Virus record (IMG/VR): IMGVR_UViG_3300021963_000650
Location: 1-23,809 of that record
Origin: a virus
Length of the DNA: 23,809 nucleotides
Direction: 5' to 3' (one strand)
Notes under the pieces: generated by a model
What the model was told of the DNA's origin: nothing
Databases searched by the model: none
Seen by the model: only the letters and a program-made list of their open reading frames with translations
Shown: positions 1 to 6,206 of the stretch, piece by piece
Position numbering within the stretch: the stretch's first letter is position 1
How the letters are laid out: each line of letters begins with the position of its first letter
Translations under genes and position numbers: made by a program

Positions 1-887
1 AGGACGACGTTGCCTTGGCGCTTGCAGAGCGCAGAGGAGTCCGCGCCAAAGCGCGCCACGTCGAGGCCCCAGACGATCGGCGCGTTGGTGTTCTGGGCCA
101 CGTCACGGTCGAGCGCCGACTGCGCGAGCTCCAGCCCGATCAGGGTGTCGTCGTCGGCGACCGGGAACTCGCCCAGGACGCGGACCCGGTACGCGTTCGA
201 CCCCTCGCCGTAGCGGCTCGACATCTCCCTCACGTAGTCCTCGCTCACCCGCGGCGAGTCGAGGCACGAGACGTGGAGGTTTTTCCACTCCGGCGCGAGC
301 CGGTGGAAGGTGTCGTAAAAATACCCCTGCGTCCGGGTGGGGTTGCCGAGTAGGAGCGTCGTCGCGGCGTGGCCCGACATGCTGCCGCCCGCGGATTCGA
401 AGACCGCCTCGGATACGCCGGGGGCCTCGTCCACGACCAGCAGCACAAACTCGGCGTGGATGCCTTGCAGCGCGTCGGGCTGCTCGGCGCGGCTGGTGCG
501 GGCGGAGATGAAGGCCTCCTCGGGGCTGGCCTTTAATTCAATTCGGTCGGACTTGATCTCGAGCAACTCCCCCACGGCGGGGGGTAGGAGCTTGGCCCAG
601 CGGCGGCATTCGCCGAAGAGGGCGTCGAACAACTGGCTGGCCGTGGGCGCCGTGACGACGACCTTTACGGGGACGCGGGTGAGCATGTACCAGAGCATGG
701 CCCAGGACGCGACGGTGGACTTGCCGGTGCCGTGGCCGGAGCGGACGGAGATCTTGCGCTCTCCCGCAGCCAGGAGGCTCAAGAGCGTCTTCTGCCACGG
801 GTCTGGGGTGACGCCTAGCACCTCCTCCACGAAGGCCACAGGGGCCGCGTGGTAGCGTTTAACGAAGTCTAGGTACGGGTTCTGCAT
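1..887 (-). CDS. terL: Terminase large subunit (TerL), C-terminus cut by window edge
   Basis: Motor ATPase and nuclease that pumps phage DNA into proheads. 295 residues are visible; the rest lies beyond base 1. The ATPase domain has Walker A GHGTGKS (residues 51-57), a hydrophobic strand ending VVDE (151-154, Walker B with catalytic Glu), and a coupling motif LLLGNPTRTQG (about 178-188). The nuclease domain begins near 270 with WGLDVARFG, whose Asp276 is the expected first metal ligand. ATG at 887 is the only plausible start because an in-frame TAA lies 9 codons upstream. No clear Shine-Dalgarno precedes it. TerS lies upstream on the same strand, separated by an unusually long structured gap in an otherwise overlapping gene string. 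The family call is secure. Confidence 0.95.
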   Translation of the reverse strand, partial: MQNPYLDFVKRYHAAPVAFVEEVLGVTPDPWQKTLLSLLAAGERKISVRSGHGTGKSTVASWAMLWYMLTRVPVKVVVTAPTASQLFDALFGECRRWAKLLPPAVGELLEIKSDRIELKASPEEAFISARTSRAEQPDALQGIHAEFVLLVVDEAPGVSEAVFESAGGSMSGHAATTLLLGNPTRTQGYFYDTFHRLAPEWKNLHVSCLDSPRVSEDYVREMSSRYGEGSNAYRVRVLGEFPVADDDTLIGLELAQSALDRDVAQNTNAPIVWGLDVARFGADSSALCKRQGNVV

Positions 888-984
888 TTTTTCGGGTTGG
901 CCTGTGTGGGGTTACGCCAGCGCCCGCCCCCGGCGGTGGCACCCACCGGGGGGGGGTTCGCGGGCGGTCGCGACCGCCGATCCG

Positions 985-1092
985 TTGAGAATCAACGACT
1001 TACGCATCGACTGACCGCCTGATGGTCAACTTTACATAATGGGTATTATACGCACTTCGCAGCATAATTCCTTGCGAATCAATGACTTGCGC
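985..1092. repeat. Imperfect 21-base direct repeat, two copies
   Basis: Copy one is at 985-1005 (core GAATCAACGACTTACGC) and copy two at 1072-1092 (core GAATCAATGACTTGCGC), 87 bases apart and 18 of 21 identical by eye. They flank the candidate terL promoter, which fits protein binding sites such as terminase or regulator sites. No family is known to me for this motif. Confidence 0.5.
1045..1050 (-). promoter_or_regulatory. Candidate -10 box for terL
   Basis: The minus strand reads TATAAT at 1050-1045, a perfect sigma70 -10 hexamer, inside the TerS-TerL gap and reading towards terL. No good -35 lies 16-18 bases upstream (AAGGAA at a 17-base spacer), so the call rests on the -10 alone. A transcript from here would have a GC-rich leader of about 155 bases with hairpins. 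Confidence 0.3.
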
Positions 1093-1126
1093 GAGTTGCG
1101 TTTTGCGCGGAGCGTGATTATGCGGG

Positions 1127-1165
1127 TTTTTATGCATAAAAAAGTGTTATGTTATAACATTACAC
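1127..1165. repeat. Two AT-rich palindromes at the end of terS
   Basis: TTTTTATGCATAAAAA at 1127-1142 is a perfect 16-base palindrome. A second, ATGTTATAACAT at 1149-1160, is perfect over 12 bases and extends with one mismatch per arm to GTGT...ACAC (1144-1165), covering the terS stop codon. They may be operator sites or a weak terminator after terS. The richness in A and T contrasts sharply with the GC-rich flanks. Confidence 0.55.
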
Positions 1166-1669
1166 TGATGAATCGCGCGCGGCCGGCGACGCTGACGCGT
1201 CAGTGTCAGAGGTCAGTTTTTCGGGCTCTACAACGCTCACGGTCCGCATTAAATCGCGCACGGCTTGCAAGTGCAGCTGCGTCGTGTCGGTGATCTTCAC
1301 GTCCTGCTGGATCTTGTTTCCCCAGCGCTTCGGGTCCATTCGCTCGGCGAGCCACTGCCTCGCGCCCATCGCGACCTTCGCCGCGTTCGGGTCCATCTGC
1401 TCGGTCTCGACCTTCTCGGCCAGCGCCTCGATCCGTTCCGCGTTTGCAAGCGCTCTCGCGTTACGCACGATCTCGTAGCGTTCCATCAAGACCGGGTCGG
1501 ATTGCATCTTTCGCCAGAGCACGCCATACGGCACGTCGCTGCCGCTCACAAACGATCGCAGCGTGTTGCCCTCGGCCAAGTGCTCCCAGAGCATCTCCCA
1601 GAAGTCAGGCTTCGCCATGATTGCCAGCGCCTTCTCGTGCCTGGCTCGTTTAATCGGTGTCCCTGCCAT
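1160..1669 (-). CDS. terS: Terminase small subunit (TerS)
   Basis: 169-residue putative DNA-recognition subunit of the packaging motor. The N-terminal half is helical and HTH-like (residues about 10-60, including DFWEMLWEHLAEGNTLRSF and VPYGVLWRKM). It is followed by ARALANAERIEALAEKV and a region KVAMGARQWLAERMDPKRWGN (about 98-118) that matches the conserved arrangement of phage TerS-like proteins, where a helix RxWxAxxLxPKxYG follows a charged coiled coil. The C-terminus is Ser/Asp-rich and probably disordered. ATG at 1669 overlaps the upstream TGA (TGATG); a TTG three bases earlier is not needed. Its place directly before terL supports the call. Confidence 0.8.
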   Translation of the reverse strand: MAGTPIKRARHEKALAIMAKPDFWEMLWEHLAEGNTLRSFVSGSDVPYGVLWRKMQSDPVLMERYEIVRNARALANAERIEALAEKVETEQMDPNAAKVAMGARQWLAERMDPKRWGNKIQQDVKITDTTQLHLQAVRDLMRTVSVVEPEKLTSDTDASASPAARDSSV

Positions 1670-1971
1670 CAATCATCCTGCATATGAACGTAGGTCGTCA
1701 CGTCTTCGTGGTCCATCTCGTATCCCTCGAGCGGCACCACGTCGAAGTTGCTGTAGGTCTTTCTCGGTCGCTCTGCCTGGTCAACCTTTCGGCCAATCCT
1801 CGGCGCTGCCTTTGCGGCGCGGATCTCTTCGGCGTAGACCTTCCGCCAGACCTTCTCGCTGGTCGTGAACCTGAAGCCGCACGTGACACACTCTCGGCGC
1901 CTGCGGGCCTCTGCCGTGAACTGGTAGACCTTCACGACCTCGCTAGGCTTGCCACACTTTGGGCACCTCAT
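1669..1971 (-). CDS. NrdR-like zinc-ribbon protein lacking the ATP-cone
   Basis: 100 residues. The first 45 form a zinc ribbon with C3-P-K-C6 and C28-V-T-C31. The string RRRRECVTCGFRFTT (residues 23-37) closely follows the N-terminus of NrdR, the bacterial repressor of ribonucleotide reductase genes. Full NrdR (about 150 residues) continues with a nucleotide-binding ATP-cone. Here the tail is unrelated and ends acidic (DHEDVTTYVHMQDD). The start is ATG at 1971, overlapping the upstream stop as ATGA; the longer open frame upstream has low-complexity residues typical of a shadow frame. It lies between a nuclease and TerS, so a DNA-binding or transcription role is plausible. The function is not shown. 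Confidence 0.7.
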   Translation of the reverse strand: MRCPKCGKPSEVVKVYQFTAEARRRRECVTCGFRFTTSEKVWRKVYAEEIRAAKAAPRIGRKVDQAERPRKTYSNFDVVPLEGYEMDHEDVTTYVHMQDD

Positions 1972-2291
1972 CGCTCGGGCAGCTCTCCCTTCGCCATCTT
2001 GAGCCAGTCCTCTAGCCGCTGGATGACGAGGAACTCGCGCTTGTCTGCACGGCAGACCACGACCGGGATCTCGTACGGCGCGCACGCCGCGGATGCCTGG
2101 TCGATCCACTCATAGACCGCGATTGCCTTCCTGCGCTTGACCTCGAGCACAAACTGCCCGAGTCGAATATCGCACCCGCCGTCTCTCGCCTGGCCGAGCT
2201 CACGCTTGACGACCCAGCCGATCTTTTCGGAGATTGTCTCGCAGACCTCGCGCTCTGTCTCGGCGCCACGCTCTCGTTGTCGCTTACCCAT
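1968..2291 (-). CDS. PD-(D/E)XK nuclease, Holliday-junction-resolvase-like
   Basis: 107 residues. The small restriction-endonuclease-like fold is suggested by an N-terminal helix with a conserved Glu (GAETEREVCETI), then GGCDIRLGQFVLEVKRR, which supplies Asp41, Glu50 and Lys52 of the catalytic D...ExK motif, then a helix and strand IPVVVCRADKREFLVI. Length and order fit Hjc-type resolvases and phage VRR-NUC-like nucleases. It may resolve branched DNA before packaging, which its place upstream of the terminase genes suits. ATG at 2291 overlaps the upstream TGA (TGATG); two GTG codons just before it are alternatives. The exact family is uncertain, the nuclease fold fairly sure. Confidence 0.7.
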   Translation of the reverse strand: MGKRQRERGAETEREVCETISEKIGWVVKRELGQARDGGCDIRLGQFVLEVKRRKAIAVYEWIDQASAACAPYEIPVVVCRADKREFLVIQRLEDWLKMAKGELPER

Positions 2292-2665
2292 CACCACCCC
2301 GCACTGATTCGGCCCAAGTCTACCGCACGACAGAGATCAGCGATCAAGGGCCGCAGCCTACGACGCAGGCTCTTGCTGACCTTGCGTTGCGTCCTCCGCT
2401 TCTCGGCGTGGCGCCAGTAATAGTCTCGGTGATACTCCTTGCGAGACTTCTTTGGCTTTGGTTGCCAGTGAAGCGGCTGCCTCGTTAGGTCAACGGCGTC
2501 ACAAATAATCGCCCTCACCCGGTTCTGCTCGATCGTGACCAGAGCCATCTCGGTGAGTTGCTGCGGCGTATAGCCTTTCTTGCGCGACCCGTTCTTGTGC
2601 CACCCGTGAACGCGACCGCCCGTGTTCTCAACCAGACAGATCGGGCAGCGCTTTATTTCCCCCAC
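2291..2665 (-). CDS. Small basic protein with CPIC motif, unknown
   Basis: 124 residues, not recognised. It opens with one Cys pair (C7-P-I-C10) followed by HGWHKNGSRKKGY, so a single metal site using Cys and His is possible. The second half is strongly basic and helical (KPKKSRKEYHRDYYWRHAEKRR and beyond), suggesting nucleic-acid binding. GTG at 2665 is chosen because GGAGG sits five bases upstream, inside the preceding gene, which it overlaps by 13 bases. The stop overlaps the nuclease start (TGATG). It is part of the string of small genes between the primase and terminase. Confidence 0.65.
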   Translation of the reverse strand: MGEIKRCPICLVENTGGRVHGWHKNGSRKKGYTPQQLTEMALVTIEQNRVRAIICDAVDLTRQPLHWQPKPKKSRKEYHRDYYWRHAEKRRTQRKVSKSLRRRLRPLIADLCRAVDLGRISAGW

Positions 2666-2937
2666 GTCGGCCTCCAGTCGTGGATGCCGTTGCGCTTCGG
2701 CGGGTCGCGGTACTTGTGCTCTTCGGCTTCAGCCGCGGCAGCCTCGAACGTCTCGAACGACCCCAGGTGCTTCGGGATCACCCTGCCGTCTGGTCCACGC
2801 CGCCAGAGGACGAACTCCTGCTTTCCGTTCATCGTCTGGCCACGGATCGAGAACCGCCGGCAGGCCGAGGTCTTGCCCCAGAAATCCGAGTCCTCCCAGA
2901 CCAGCGGCCCGAGTAGGTTGAATTCACTCTGTGTCAT
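2653..2937 (-). CDS. Hypothetical phage protein
   Basis: 94 residues, not recognised. It holds two aromatic-rich stretches (GPLVWEDSDFWGK and KQEFVLWRRGPDGRVIPKHLGSF) and an alanine/glutamate helix (ETFEAAAAEAEEHKY), ending in a basic tail, and looks like a small soluble alpha/beta protein. ATG at 2937 lies in the end of the preceding gene (14-base overlap) and has GAGG seven bases upstream. The longer open frame to 3087 is rejected because it only reads through the neighbouring gene. Confidence 0.6.
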   Translation of the reverse strand: MTQSEFNLLGPLVWEDSDFWGKTSACRRFSIRGQTMNGKQEFVLWRRGPDGRVIPKHLGSFETFEAAAAEAEEHKYRDPPKRNGIHDWRPTWGK

Positions 2938-3157
2938 CGAGCCACCTCGGCATCTTCCCGACCTCGCCGTGCCTGTCGCGGTAGTGCAGCAGCCTTGCAC
3001 CAAAGTGCGACTGTAGCGTCTTGAGGTCGGCCAGCATCTCCGGGCCACCCTCTTCCGCCATGCGTTTAGCCAGTGGCGTATCAGCAACAGGTTGTTGCTT
3101 CTTTACAACACCACCACCCCCCACCCTAGCCTGCTGGAGCAATCTTTTCTTCCTCAC
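2924..3157 (-). CDS. Hypothetical small protein, GTG start
   Basis: 77 residues, not recognised. A basic N-terminus (RKKRLLQQAR) and Gly/Val stretch lead to a helical segment (PLAKRMAEEGG, then EMLADLKTLQSHFGARLLHYRDRHGEVG). GTG at 3157 is the only start giving this length and is preceded by AGGA at a workable distance. It is the first gene left of the TTTGACC repeat region and could be controlled by it. Confidence 0.5.
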   Translation of the reverse strand: MRKKRLLQQARVGGGGVVKKQQPVADTPLAKRMAEEGGPEMLADLKTLQSHFGARLLHYRDRHGEVGKMPRWLDDTE

Positions 3158-3174
3158 ATATTTATCCTATGTCT

Positions 3175-3283
3175 GGTCAAATCCATGGTCAAAAGTCAAA
3201 ACCCTATATAGGGTTTTTTGACCTTTTTGACCGCATGGACGGTCAAAACGTGGTCAAAATTTGACCTTTTTGACTTTTTGACC
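3175..3283. repeat. TTTGACC motif cluster (candidate origin or operator)
   Basis: About 109 bases between the primase gene and the next gene hold eight full copies of TTTGACC. Four are in one orientation (GGTCAAA at 3175, 3187, 3241, 3252) and four in the other (3217, 3226, 3260, 3277), with partial GTCAAAA/TTTTGAC copies at 3195 and 3268. Two copies form GGTCAAA-A-TTTGACC (3252-3266). Iteron-like clusters beside replication genes often bind initiators; multiple repressor sites are the alternative. The repeats are directly visible, the role inferred. Confidence 0.75.
3195..3222. terminator. Palindromic hairpin with T-run inside the repeat cluster
   Basis: AAAACCCTATATAGGGTTTT (3198-3217) is a perfect 20-base palindrome, flanked by GTC at 3195 and GAC at 3220 with two extra Ts. 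The plus strand ends in six Ts and the minus strand in four, so it resembles a bidirectional intrinsic terminator. It follows the primase stop by about 70 bases on the minus strand. With only CCC/GGG as GC pairs the stem is weak, and it could equally be an operator or origin element. Confidence 0.35.
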
Positions 3284-3285
3284 GC

Positions 3286-5367
3286 CTACTTTAACCCCTC
3301 TTCCGAGAGCCTGAACCCACCCACCGTGCTGGTCAGGAACGGGCTCATGGCCATCATTTCGACCGCCCTGTGGACAGACTGCTTGCTCTGTCCGCACTCC
3401 TTTCCGACCTGCCGCAGGTCTACCATGGTCCAGATCAGGGTCGTCTCGGACGCCTTCTGGCGCGCCCGGAGCGCGTCCAGGATCATCTTCTGGACCTTGC
3501 CCTGCGGCGTCGCCTTCTTGGTCGCGACCACCGGGTCGGTGGCCCGCATCACGAGCGACTTGACGCCCTCGCCGTACCGATCCACGCGCCCGAGGTCCAC
3601 CTCGACGGCCTCGTATCCGATTGGAGACATGGAGGCCGTGTCCTTGAACCGCTCGCGGGTCACGTTGACCGCCATGCCCTGGGCGTCTGGCCGCTCGACG
3701 ATATACTCGGCGTCTGGGTTAGCCATGAGCGCGCTGGCGCCACGCGGACGCTTCGCGTCACCATGGCCCGAGTGCGCCACCAGCAGCACCGTCGCCGTGT
3801 ACCGCTCGCGCAGCCCGATCGTGAGCTTGGAGAGATACTCGGCGACCTCTTGGTTGCTGTTCTCGTCGAGCCCCGCGCTGAACTTGCTGAACGTGTCCAC
3901 GACCACGAGCGCCGGCCGTATCCCGGCCTCGTCGATCGCGCTCTGGAGCATGGTCATCTCCTCGTCGGCGTTAAGGTTCGCGACCGACTCCAGCGCCATG
4001 AGCCGCAGCTCCTCGAGGTCGCGCCCCTTGCCGTGCTCCTGCATCCATGCCTCGGCGCGACGGCCGAGGCCCGCGCCCTCGCCCGAGAGGATCACCACGG
4101 GATTATCAGCCGCCGCGATACGCATCGCCCAGTCGAGCGCGATGAACGACTTGAAGCTGGCTCGTGGCCCGGCGAGCACCGCGAGCACGTTGGCCTCGAG
4201 CACGTTATGGATCAGCCAGCTCGCCTCGCGCCGCTCGGTGACGATCTCGCCGATGGGCCGAAGGATGAGGCGACGGCTCGCGACTATGCCACCAGGTGTC
4301 ACGGTCCCGGATTGTTGTCCGGACGCTGTGTGTACGATCTGCGGCTCGCGGACGCGCTCCATCCCGAGCGCCTCGGGCAGGTTTTCGTAGCTACGGAAAT
4401 CCTCGGGCTCCTCGCGCTTGGGCGGCCCGAGCCGCACCGCCTCTGGCACGTTGACCCAGCCGCCCGCCTTGGCCGCGTTGAATAGGCTCCCGAGCGTGAC
4501 CCCGCCGCCACGATCAAGGTGGAACGACTGCCACCGATACTCGATGTCGGCGCGGCCCGCGTAGGAGTCTGGCAGTACGCCGGTGACGCACCCGCTTGAC
4601 CAGGCGTCCCAGAGCTCGAGCCCGTCGTCGGCGCCGCCGGAGGCGTGGTGCAGCGCCATCCCTACCATGAGCCACGGGTCGTAGTCAGCCGGGTCGATGA
4701 AGACGAGGGCCTCGGTGATCCGCCGCAGCTCGCGCTGGAAGTCTCCGCTGGTGCCGGGCTTTGGCGGTAACTTGGCCGCGACCTCCGCCGGAAGTTCAAG
4801 GTCCATCCGGCGCTCGTCGATGAGGCCAGCGGGCAGCGGCTGGACCTCCTCGAGCGGACCGCTCTGGCCGAAGTGCAGCGGCCACCAGATGATGTAGCCA
4901 CCCTCGGCGCGGATGTCTAAACCGTCGCGCTTGACCTTCCCGAGGACGACGTTGGCGCCGCCCCTGATCTTGACTCCGGGCGGTAACTTGAAGAGGTAGT
5001 GCCGTCCGCCGCTGCCGCCGCCGGTCTGGTGTACGCGGGTGCTTAGAAGAGCGCCCTGATTTTCAGATAGCCACTCTTGAGCAGCGACCCCAGCCTTGCT
5101 GGTATCGAAGTCAATGACGGCGAGGCCGGTGCGGCTCCCGGTCGGGACGCCGACGAGGGCGTCAGGGTGAGCGGCCCAGAATCGACGTATCTGGGCCTCG
5201 TCTTGGGTGGCGTCCTTGAATCCGTTTTTGGTGAGCGGGCTCTTGGCTTTGAGCGTGCGCCCCTCTTGGTCTGTTTCATCTTTTCTCCTGCATGGAAATA
5301 CGGGGTAACGCCTCGCCAGCTCGAGGACCCTCTCGACTGGCACGATCGCGGTGAGTTCTGGTTTCAT
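3286..5367 (-). CDS. Primase-polymerase / RecA-like helicase fusion
   Basis: 693-residue replication protein. The N-terminal prim-pol domain (about 8-185) has the archaeo-eukaryotic primase motifs: DFD (86-88), the GRHYLF His (H123), and the LDIRAEGGYIIWWP Asp (D151). A PriCT-like segment follows (IDPADYDPWLMVGMALH, about 224-240). The RepA/AAA_25-type ATPase domain has a divergent Walker A, GPRASFKS (400-407, Phe instead of the usual second Gly), Walker B LVVVD (487-491) and the LLVAHSGH segment near 528-535. The C-terminus (about 620-690) looks like a winged helix. It probably primes and unwinds phage DNA. ATG at 5367 overlaps the regulator stop (ATGA); the frame is open further upstream but only through that gene. 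Organisation is certain, enzymatic details inferred. Confidence 0.92.
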   Translation of the reverse strand: MKPELTAIVPVERVLELARRYPVFPCRRKDETDQEGRTLKAKSPLTKNGFKDATQDEAQIRRFWAAHPDALVGVPTGSRTGLAVIDFDTSKAGVAAQEWLSENQGALLSTRVHQTGGGSGGRHYLFKLPPGVKIRGGANVVLGKVKRDGLDIRAEGGYIIWWPLHFGQSGPLEEVQPLPAGLIDERRMDLELPAEVAAKLPPKPGTSGDFQRELRRITEALVFIDPADYDPWLMVGMALHHASGGADDGLELWDAWSSGCVTGVLPDSYAGRADIEYRWQSFHLDRGGGVTLGSLFNAAKAGGWVNVPEAVRLGPPKREEPEDFRSYENLPEALGMERVREPQIVHTASGQQSGTVTPGGIVASRRLILRPIGEIVTERREASWLIHNVLEANVLAVLAGPRASFKSFIALDWAMRIAAADNPVVILSGEGAGLGRRAEAWMQEHGKGRDLEELRLMALESVANLNADEEMTMLQSAIDEAGIRPALVVVDTFSKFSAGLDENSNQEVAEYLSKLTIGLRERYTATVLLVAHSGHGDAKRPRGASALMANPDAEYIVERPDAQGMAVNVTRERFKDTASMSPIGYEAVEVDLGRVDRYGEGVKSLVMRATDPVVATKKATPQGKVQKMILDALRARQKASETTLIWTMVDLRQVGKECGQSKQSVHRAVEMMAMSPFLTSTVGGFRLSEEGLK

Positions 5368-5576
5368 GGATAGATGTCCGGCCTCAGAGCCTTGCGTGAT
5401 ACACCAGTCGCGGCCTCGACGGCAAGGACGCGCAGCGGCGGCAGCCGCCCCGACGCGCACCACTTCTGGACCGCCTGTGGCCTGACCCCCAACTCCCGCG
5501 CCAGGGCGGATTGCCCGCCCGCCTTAGACACGGCGTGAATTATTGCCGCCTGCTGCGGCGTGATCTTTCTGCTCAT
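5364..5576 (-). CDS. Cro/YdaS-type helix-turn-helix regulator
   Basis: 70-residue DNA-binding protein. The HTH is GGQSALARELGVRPQAVQKW (about 20-39), with recognition helix VRPQAVQKWCASG, followed by PPLRVLAVEAATGVSRKALRPDIYP, the typical ending of Cro/YdaS-like phage regulators. It is the first gene of the leftward transcript and is translationally coupled to the primase by ATGA. The divergent region at its 5' side carries an inverted repeat overlapping candidate promoters in both directions, so it probably represses its own transcript and the early operon. The nearest Shine-Dalgarno is not obvious. Confidence 0.85.
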   Translation of the reverse strand: MSRKITPQQAAIIHAVSKAGGQSALARELGVRPQAVQKWCASGRLPPLRVLAVEAATGVSRKALRPDIYP

Positions 5577-5580
5577 GTCG

Positions 5581-5650
5581 CAAGATTACAACCCACGGTG
5601 GAGCCCAGACAAGGGGCCAGGAAAAAGAAATTACACCGGGGGGTTGTAAC
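5581..5650. promoter_or_regulatory. Inverted repeat, candidate operator pair
   Basis: TTACAACCC at 5586-5594 and GGGTTGTAA at 5641-5649 are exact inverted copies. With one single-base indel and one mismatch the match extends to the left arm's complement CACCGTGGGTTGTAA against CACCGGGGGGTTGTAA at 5634-5649. The right arm overlaps the candidate rightward -35 and touches the candidate leftward -10. The likely ligand is the adjacent HTH protein. Confidence 0.55.
5630..5635 (-). promoter_or_regulatory. Candidate leftward promoter -10 (regulator/primase operon)
   Basis: The minus strand reads TGTAAT at 5635-5630, five of six to the sigma70 -10, about 54 bases before the regulator ATG. The -35 at a 17-base spacer (CTTTTC) is poor. 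The position, next to the operator right arm, makes regulation by repression plausible. Confidence 0.3.
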
Positions 5651-5672
5651 TCGAAAAGCGCTTTGCTACATT
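5644..5672 (+). promoter_or_regulatory. Candidate rightward early promoter
   Basis: TTGTAA (5644-5649) and TACATT (5667-5672) are separated by exactly 17 bases, each four of six to the sigma70 consensus. They lie about 50 bases before the first gene of the plus-strand operon. The -35 lies inside the right arm of the inverted repeat, so a bound regulator would block it. Confidence 0.45.
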
Positions 5673-5720
5673 CTGATCTCCCCGGCAAGGTGCCGGACGA
5701 AGCGATAGAAGGAGACAAAC

Positions 5721-5978
5721 ATGAGCAAAGTAAACATGAACATCGTCATTTATCCCGCCCGAGGTTTTCTCGGCGCGACGAACGTCGTTGCAGTTCGCGG
5801 CAATCTTCAGGCAATTCGCTCTGCGGGCGCAACGGACGCTGCTCGATTTGATCTCGCGATTCAAGTTCCGGCTCGTAAATTTCGCGGGGTTGCCGCTCCT
5901 CAATTTTTATCTAACGACGTTCCTGCGGCTTTTCGCGCTTCGTGGGCGGTTGTTTCGGCTACAGAGGCGGCGGCGTAA
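5721..5978 (+). CDS. Hypothetical early protein
   Basis: 85 residues, not recognised. It reads as a small alpha/beta protein rich in Ala, Val and Arg (for example GATNVVAVRGNLQAIRS and DLAIQVPARKFRGVAAPQF) with no membrane segment. The start at 5721 is well supported by AGGAG seven bases upstream. It is the first gene of the rightward operon behind the candidate early promoter, a place where phages often carry host-takeover genes; that role is only inferred from position. Confidence 0.65.
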   Translation: MSKVNMNIVIYPARGFLGATNVVAVRGNLQAIRSAGATDAARFDLAIQVPARKFRGVAAPQFLSNDVPAAFRASWAVVSATEAAA

Positions 5979-5996
5979 GCCGCCCAGGAGTCAATC

Positions 5997-6206
5997 ATGA
6001 CCACCCTCGACACTTTCTCCCAGGCCCTCCACCGCCACGACTGGCTCTACAACTATTCAGACGATCACTCGGTCTGGAGCCGCGGCCAGGGCGAGCTCAA
6101 TGATCTGCGTCGCATGATCGAGGAGCTCGACCGCGCCGGTCTCGGCCAAGAGGCACGCGCTCTCTTCAACAAGGTCGCGCGCGATCGCCTGCCGGGGGTG
6201 GCGTGA
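5997..6206 (+). CDS. Hypothetical early protein, helical
   Basis: 69 residues, not recognised. After LHRHDWLYNYSDDHSVWSRGQGE the rest is two helices (LNDLRRMIEELDRAG and GQEARALFNKVARDRL). The N-terminal HDW...YSDD..VW pattern recurs in small unnamed phage and plasmid proteins as I recall, without a known function. AGGAG lies seven bases before ATG at 5997. The stop overlaps the next ATG (TGATG). Confidence 0.65.
   Translation: MTTLDTFSQALHRHDWLYNYSDDHSVWSRGQGELNDLRRMIEELDRAGLGQEARALFNKVARDRLPGVA

Larger units (their letters stand above)
888..1159. other. Structured TerS-TerL intergenic region
   Basis: This 272-base gap is the longest gene-free stretch in the window and holds no convincing ORF. 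It contains a GC hairpin CGGTGG/CCACCG (934-948) running into nine Gs (948-956), a perfect 16-base palindrome GGCGGTCGCGACCGCC (963-978), a small hairpin CGTTGA/TCAACG (983-997), an imperfect direct repeat (985-1005 and 1072-1092, 18 of 21 identical), and AT-rich palindromes at its right end. It could be a packaging start site, a terL control region, or both. The elements are visible; the roles are inferred. Confidence 0.6.

Noticed and set aside
15-855. Plus-strand open frames at the left edge
   Set aside because: Antisense of the terminase large subunit, which shows Walker A, Walker B and nuclease motifs.
888-1159. tRNA or small structured RNA gene
   Set aside because: The hairpins do not form a cloverleaf or known RNA family layout that I can recognise.
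1670-1672. TTG start for TerS
   Set aside because: The next codon is ATG at 1669 in a TGATG overlap, which fits the coupling style of the phage.
3175-3283. CRISPR-like array
   Set aside because: Units are only 7 bases, in both orientations and irregularly spaced, with no spacer-sized unique segments.
3218-4485. Long plus-strand open frames opposite the primase gene
   Set aside because: Antisense shadows in GC-rich DNA; the minus strand holds clear primase and ATPase motifs.
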